Shown here: piece after piece, positions 59,085-64,000 of the stretch
Position numbering within the stretch: position 1 is the stretch's first letter
Layout of the letters: each line of letters begins with the position of its first letter
From: Erpobdella octoculata
Lineage: Eukaryota > Annelida > Clitellata > Hirudinida > Erpobdellidae
Reading direction: 5' to 3'
Length of the DNA stretch: 64,000 nucleotides
Assembly (NCBI GenBank): GCA_963978895.1
Contig: OZ022242.1
Coordinates: 3,305,745 to 3,369,744, forward strand
The notes under the pieces: model-generated
Databases searched by the model: none
What the model was told of the DNA's origin: nothing
Seen by the model: only the letters and a program-made list of their open reading frames with translations
Translations under genes and position numbers: made by a program

Positions 59085-59770
59085 CGTAAAAGAATTCTTT
59101 TTTCAAAAATTCTTTATAATTTTTTAATTCTGCGACTAAAAATGTTTTGCAAAATATTTTTTAATGATATTAAGTCTATAAAATATGAAAACAATGATCA
59201 AAATCAATATGGAATGAACAAATTGTTTATTAAAAATTTTTAAATTAGAAAATTAAATGTTGCTTTCTTTATATGAACTGAAAATTTTAAGTTCGTTCCT
59301 CTACATACAATTTGTAATTAAACAAAAAAATTAAGTTTGAATTGATTTTATTCTATTATTCACTCAAATGTTGTCCAATCTATCTGAAAATTTAATAAAA
59401 TTTAAATTCTGCAACAACAAATAAACTCACCAAATTTCAACGCGATTGTGAGGATTGAAAATATAAGATATTTTTAAATCAATATGGAATAAACATATAT
59501 TTTACTATAAATTTTTAAAATTAAATATCGTTTTTTATAAAAAGAAAAATAACTAATAGTTTGTTTTTTACATGAAATAAATAAGTTTTAACAAATTTTT
59601 AAAGGTTTAATTGATTTTATTTTATAATTCACTCAAAGTTTGTCCAATCAAAGTGTAAATTTCAACTTGATTGGATAACGGTAAGTTAGTTTTTTTTAGT
59701 GGTATAGGCCTATAGGGTCCCAACGTATGGCTCAAGCAAACGCAATAAAGTTATAAAGGATTTAAAAAGT
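59085..59770 (+). mobile_element. MITE-like dispersed repeat, copies e (two partial, tandem)
   Basis: Left part 59085-59460 (tctttataattttttaattc, gcgactaaaaatgttttgc, aatttcaacgcgattgtgag) runs directly into a second copy (59461-59770) with ttcaacttgattggataacg, AGGGTCCCAACGTATGG and the right end GTTATAAAGGATTTAAA. Confidence 0.5.
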
Positions 59771-60054
59771 TTGAATTTTAATTCAACCAAGCCATGTTTC
59801 AAAAAGATTTCTCCCATACCATCCGAACCCAGCCCAACCCACGTCTACCTCTGCTTCCCACCCTCCTAACGTCTACTTACTAGAGACTGTAGGAATGAAA
59901 TTTCCTGAAAATTTATGCAAAATCGTCCCGACGATCTCGATGGAGAAGTATCACGTAACGGTTCTGATTTATGAATAACTAAATTTATGAATAATTAAAT
60001 CGCTTTTGTTAATATTAATAATTGATTATTAATTAGTATTAATTACAGGGTGCG

Positions 60055-60330
60055 GTGGTTAATTAAATCTCTTATATTAACTTCAACGCCGGTCTTTCTT
60101 GCTTGTGGAAAAATCATGAAAGTGAAAATTAACAAACTTTCCGTCATCCAATCAAGCTGAAACTTAAAATATATCTTACAAATACGTGCTGTGAAGAAAT
60201 CATTTTAAAAGGCACGTTAATAATAACTCAACAATAATAATAATAATAGACTCACTCCTTGGAATTTTTCCATCAAGACATATTTAAATTTAAATTTTTA
60301 ATTTTTAAACGTTGTTTGAAACGTTGTTCT
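60055..60330 (-). mobile_element. MITE-like dispersed repeat, copy f (inverted)
   Basis: Left AAATCTCTTATATTAACTTC with ggtctttcttgcttg, then gtcatccaatcaagctgaaa, the reverse complement of the family core. The right edge is unclear. Confidence 0.5.
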
Positions 60331-61596
60331 AAAGAAAACAAGAAATATTCTCTTTATTTATTTTATAACAAATGACGCTTCTCAACTCAAGTCTGCGGAA
60401 ATATTCGCATTTCTTATTTTTTAAATTTTAAGCAATTTGTGAAAACTTCCGTTTTCGGGTTCTGTGATTACTTTTCTAAAAACACCAATAAGATTTATTT
60501 CCATTAATAAATAAATAATTCCAAGAAAGAAACGAAAAGTAAAAAGTAAAAAAATTAATAACTCCGAAGTTTTGAAAAATGTTGAATAAGAAGTCACAAC
60601 AGAGAAAGCTAAAAACTCGCAAGCCAAAAGGAAAGAAAAAAAATTGAACCTGAACAGTTTGTACTAATACGCCAACAACTGACAGAAAATGCTGAAATTA
60701 TGCTGTCAGAACACAATTTTAAAAAGTAGTTGAAGCAATATATAAAAACACTTTTAAAAAACACTTTTTTAATCTAATAAAAACGTGGGAAACTTTTTTG
60801 ATGAATAAAAACCTAAAAAAACACGCTTTTATTGAATAAAAAAATTGTTCTTAAAATTTGTTATCTAATTTTAATTTTTTTAATTCTAAATTATAAAAAC
60901 ATAATTATTAATTTTGTTCGAAAAACAGTACATGCAGAGATGTGCGTGTCGTAGACGTTTTGCAAGTACATAATTGATTATTTTTAATTGGTGATGATTA
61001 TGGTTATTGTATTGTAATCGAGTGTCTATGCGCACGCAATCCGAGAACAATTGATTCATAAATCAACAAGTCACAGACATCCATGCCAAATTAAATTTAA
61101 AAAAATTAAAAGTGATGATAGTTCAAGAAAATAAACCTGTAAAAAATGAAAAAAACAATTCCGAAATGAAAATAAAAAAAAATTTAAATGCACATCACTC
61201 TTTTCACAACTTGTCGTCTGCTTCCGTTGTGAAATTATCTTTTTAAATATTTAATGCATTGAAAAAATAGAAAAAATAGGCATTCCTAATTTTTTTATGA
61301 AATCTACTTTTTAAAATCTGAAAGATAGCTAGTGGATATCTAAATGACAGACTCTATATTTTTTTTGTTTCTCTCTTTCTCTCTCTTTCATGCTCTATCT
61401 TTGTGTTTCTGTTTGTCTGTCTCTCTTCATTGCATCTACTCTACACTATCTCTCTCTTTCTCTTTCATTTATTTATTCAATTTTTTCTTCGCTTCTTTCA
61501 GTAAGCGAATAAATCTGCCAGATTCAATATTTTCTTCCTTTCAGAAAATTTTACTTCATATTCTGTTAGCATTAATTCACTTCCATGCATACATAT
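60331..61596. other. Noncoding, very AT-rich stretch
   Basis: No gene or element end recognised. Confidence 0.5.
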
Positions 61597-61866
61597 GTAT
61601 GCATGCATGTATGCATGTATGTATGTATGCATGTATGCATGTATGTATGTATGTATGTATGTATGTATGTATGTATGTATGTATGTATGTATGTATGTAT
61701 GTATGTATGTATGTATGTATGTATGTATGTATGTATGTATGTATGTATGTATGTATGTATGTATGTATGTATGTATGTATGTATGTATGTATGTATGTAT
61801 GTATGTATGTATGTATGTATGTATGTATGTATGTATGTATGTATGTATGTATGTATGTATGTATAT
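61597..61866. repeat. (GTAT)n microsatellite
   Basis: About 270 bp tetranucleotide array. The flanking ORFs are its translation. Confidence 0.95.
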
Positions 61867-63392
61867 ATTTACGTATGTATGTATTATTTTGAGTCAGAGA
61901 ACGAATTTTTTATTTTTCTTCAGTGGTCATATAAAAGTATAATATAAATCCAAAATGGAATAATTTTATAAATCAACGCCACCGGAAATACGCAGCAATA
62001 AATTGAACAGCGGTTCAATGGCTTAAGGATTAAGTCGGACTCTATAAATTTCAGAGTGCCAAGTTAGCCTTGAACGTAGCGTAGCTAATTTAGAATTTTG
62101 AAATTTCTGGCGGTCAAGGACAATGTCGTAAATAGAAAATTATGGTTAAAAAAAGTGTTCACTTTTATTTAGTTTTTTTGCCTCTTTTATTTCTTTCCAT
62201 CCCTCCCTCCCTCTTTCTCTCTCGCTCTTTCTCCGTTCCTTTTTCTCGTTCACACTATCCTTTTCTTCTTCGCTCTCTCTCTCTCAATTCTCTCTATCTC
62301 TTTCTTTTTCTTTTTTCATTGTGTTTTGCTTTGCTCGATTTTGCTTCCGTACACCTAAGCCATAATTGCTAATGTAAACAAGAGATACGTAACTTTCAGA
62401 TACATTTCTCCGAGTACTGTTGAATGTGTTTCGGGGAGTTTTTATTTTTTATTTTTGGTAAAATGCCAAAAGAGATCTACTTAATATTCATAAAAAAATT
62501 TTTAAAGTATAATTTACGTAAGCAATCAAGAGATTCAGCACTGACATGCACACCGTTACTGAACGTTATTATGACATTTATTGACCAAGATAAAACTCTC
62601 CACCGACCACCATCCTGTTTACATTTTAAATAAACGTTTCACACTACGTTATTCCGTCTGTTAAATAATCACCGGGTATCACTCCGCTGGGATACCGGGT
62701 ACCGTCTCATCTTGCATAGGGTTCTGTCTGCTTTGGTAGCACTTCTTTCATTGTTGTTAAAGAAAAACTAATAATTTGTACTAAACGGAACTGCAAAAAA
62801 TATTAATAATTCAATTTGATCGGGTAATCCTTTTATAAATCTCATAACGGCAAAACTTATCTTGTAATTAAATAAAAAAAATTCTGACAAATTTGGCTAA
62901 ATTATAATTCTGGGAGGACAATACACTCCCTGAATATAACCAGTTTGGCCAAAATAATGTTAAATTAAACAAATCAAGAAAAAAGCAGAAAATGGAGTAT
63001 AAAAAAGAAGGTATAGATTTTTGTAATCCTATCAATATGCACGTAGGAGGCATTTGCGTAACTATTCCAAGTACTCTTTCTTACAACTTCTTTCTCTTCT
63101 TCTTTTTTCCTTCCTTTTCTCGCACCCTCCTTTTTTCCGCCTCCCGATTACCAAACGAGTGGCTGACGTTTTCATGGTTACCAAGTTTGCACCAGTTCTG
63201 TTCGAAGTGTTTTTGTCTTGATTATCGAAACGTCGTGTAAGTCATATCTGAGCCAACCCATCCTGGACGGTCATCGTAAAGCTTTCTCCACGATGGGAGG
63301 AAGCTGATCAGTGAGTGGTTAGGTTGGTGCAAAGATAAATCATTATATGGTCGGTCGATGGGTGGTTGTTAAGCTGGTAATAATTATTATAG
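61867..63392. other. Noncoding stretch
   Basis: A pyrimidine-rich block (62170-62320) and an imperfect hairpin around 62673-62700 (CCGGGTATC ... GGATACCGGG). No exon or gene supported. Confidence 0.45.
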
Positions 63393-63952
63393 GTGGTGAG
63401 TGAGTGAGTGAGTGAGTGAGTGAGTGAGTGAGTGAGTGAGTGAGTGAGTGAGTGAGTGAGTGAGTGAGTGAGTGAGTGAGTGAGTGAGTGAGTGAGTGAG
63501 TGAGTGAGTGAGTGAGTGAGTGAGTGAGTGAGTGAGTGAGTGAGTGAGTGAGTGAGTGAGTGAGTGAGTGAGTGAGTGAGTGAGTGAGTGAGTGAGTGAG
63601 TGAGTGAGTGAGTGAGTGAGTGAGTGAGTGAGTGAGTGAGTGAGTGAGTGAGTGAGTGAGTGAGTGAGTGAGTGAGTGAGTGAGTGAGTGAGTGAGTGAG
63701 TGAGTGAGTGAGTGAGTGAGTGAGTGAGTGAGTGAGTGAGTGAGTGAGTGAGTGAGTGAGTGAGTGAGTGAGTGAGTGAGTGAGTGAGTGAGTGAGTGAG
63801 TGAGTGAGTGAGTGAGTGAGTGAGTGAGTGAGTGAGTGAGTGAGTGAGTGAGTGAGTGAGTGAGTGAGTGAGTGAGTGAGTGAGTGAGTGAGTGAGTGAG
63901 TGAGTGAGTGAGTGAGTGAGTGAGTGAGTGAGTGAGTGAGTGAGTGAGTGAT
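63393..63952. repeat. (GTGA)n microsatellite, about 560 bp
   Basis: Uninterrupted tetranucleotide array running nearly to the end of the window. Confidence 0.95.
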
Positions 63953-64000
63953 TAGATTAAGTGAGTGATTGATTAGATTAAGTGAGTGATTAAATGGAGT

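Noticed and set aside
60421..60627. 68-codon hydrophobic ORF on the - strand
   Set aside because: Random AT-rich frame without start context, family motif or neighbouring exons.

Overview
The window is AT-rich, repeat-dense eukaryotic DNA. It looks like a metazoan genome, most plausibly a lophotrochozoan invertebrate such as an annelid or mollusc. This is an inference from the receptor family, the spliced gene structure and the transposon mix (Penelope-like elements, RTE and CR1/L2-type LINEs, Helitrons, hAT and Tigger/pogo elements, a tRNA-derived SINE). Nothing is organised like a prokaryotic genome.

The backbone is one host gene on the + strand: a class A peptide GPCR resembling bombesin/GRP, CCHamide and GGNG (EP) receptors. 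Three exons can be placed: 2797-3503 (end of extracellular loop 2, TM5, long third intracellular loop), 50562-50782 (TM6-TM7) and 53043-53493 (cytoplasmic tail and stop). Splice sites and phases agree. The intron between the first two exons is about 47 kb and holds nearly everything else. Exons for TM1-TM4 were not found and should lie upstream of the window.

Inside that intron, left to right: a near-perfect palindrome (4385-4447); a decayed Tigger transposase (5998-6397); a small Helitron (6702-7228); a decayed + strand Penelope-like remnant with a degenerate hammerhead (about 7523-8709); a Helitron fragment with two outward 3' ends (8840-9304); and a head-to-tail array of nearly identical - strand Penelope-like elements with a 3534-bp period (9333-18229), with an intact-looking hammerhead ribozyme in each of its three junction regions. 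Next comes a block (18545-34740) with three closely related, intronless SRSF4/5/6-like splicing-factor ORFs. Each of the first two is followed by a Helitron 5'-end palindrome and a Tigger element with a nested hAT element, so the block is a segmental tandem duplication. A CR1/L2-like LINE and a 3-kb Helitron pair later interrupted the first unit. From 34.7 to 50.5 kb there are MITE-like repeats, a SINE, a hAT MITE with a perfect 8-bp target duplication, an open-frame RTE LINE (43255-46860) and long microsatellites.

The second receptor intron holds a hAT relic, a MITE-like repeat and a second SINE. After the receptor (53.8-64 kb) there is no convincing gene: one complete non-autonomous Helitron (57876-58720), more MITE-like copies and long microsatellites.

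The features most worth follow-up are the hammerhead-bearing Penelope array, the Helitron/microsatellite palindromes and the tandem nested SR-protein genes.
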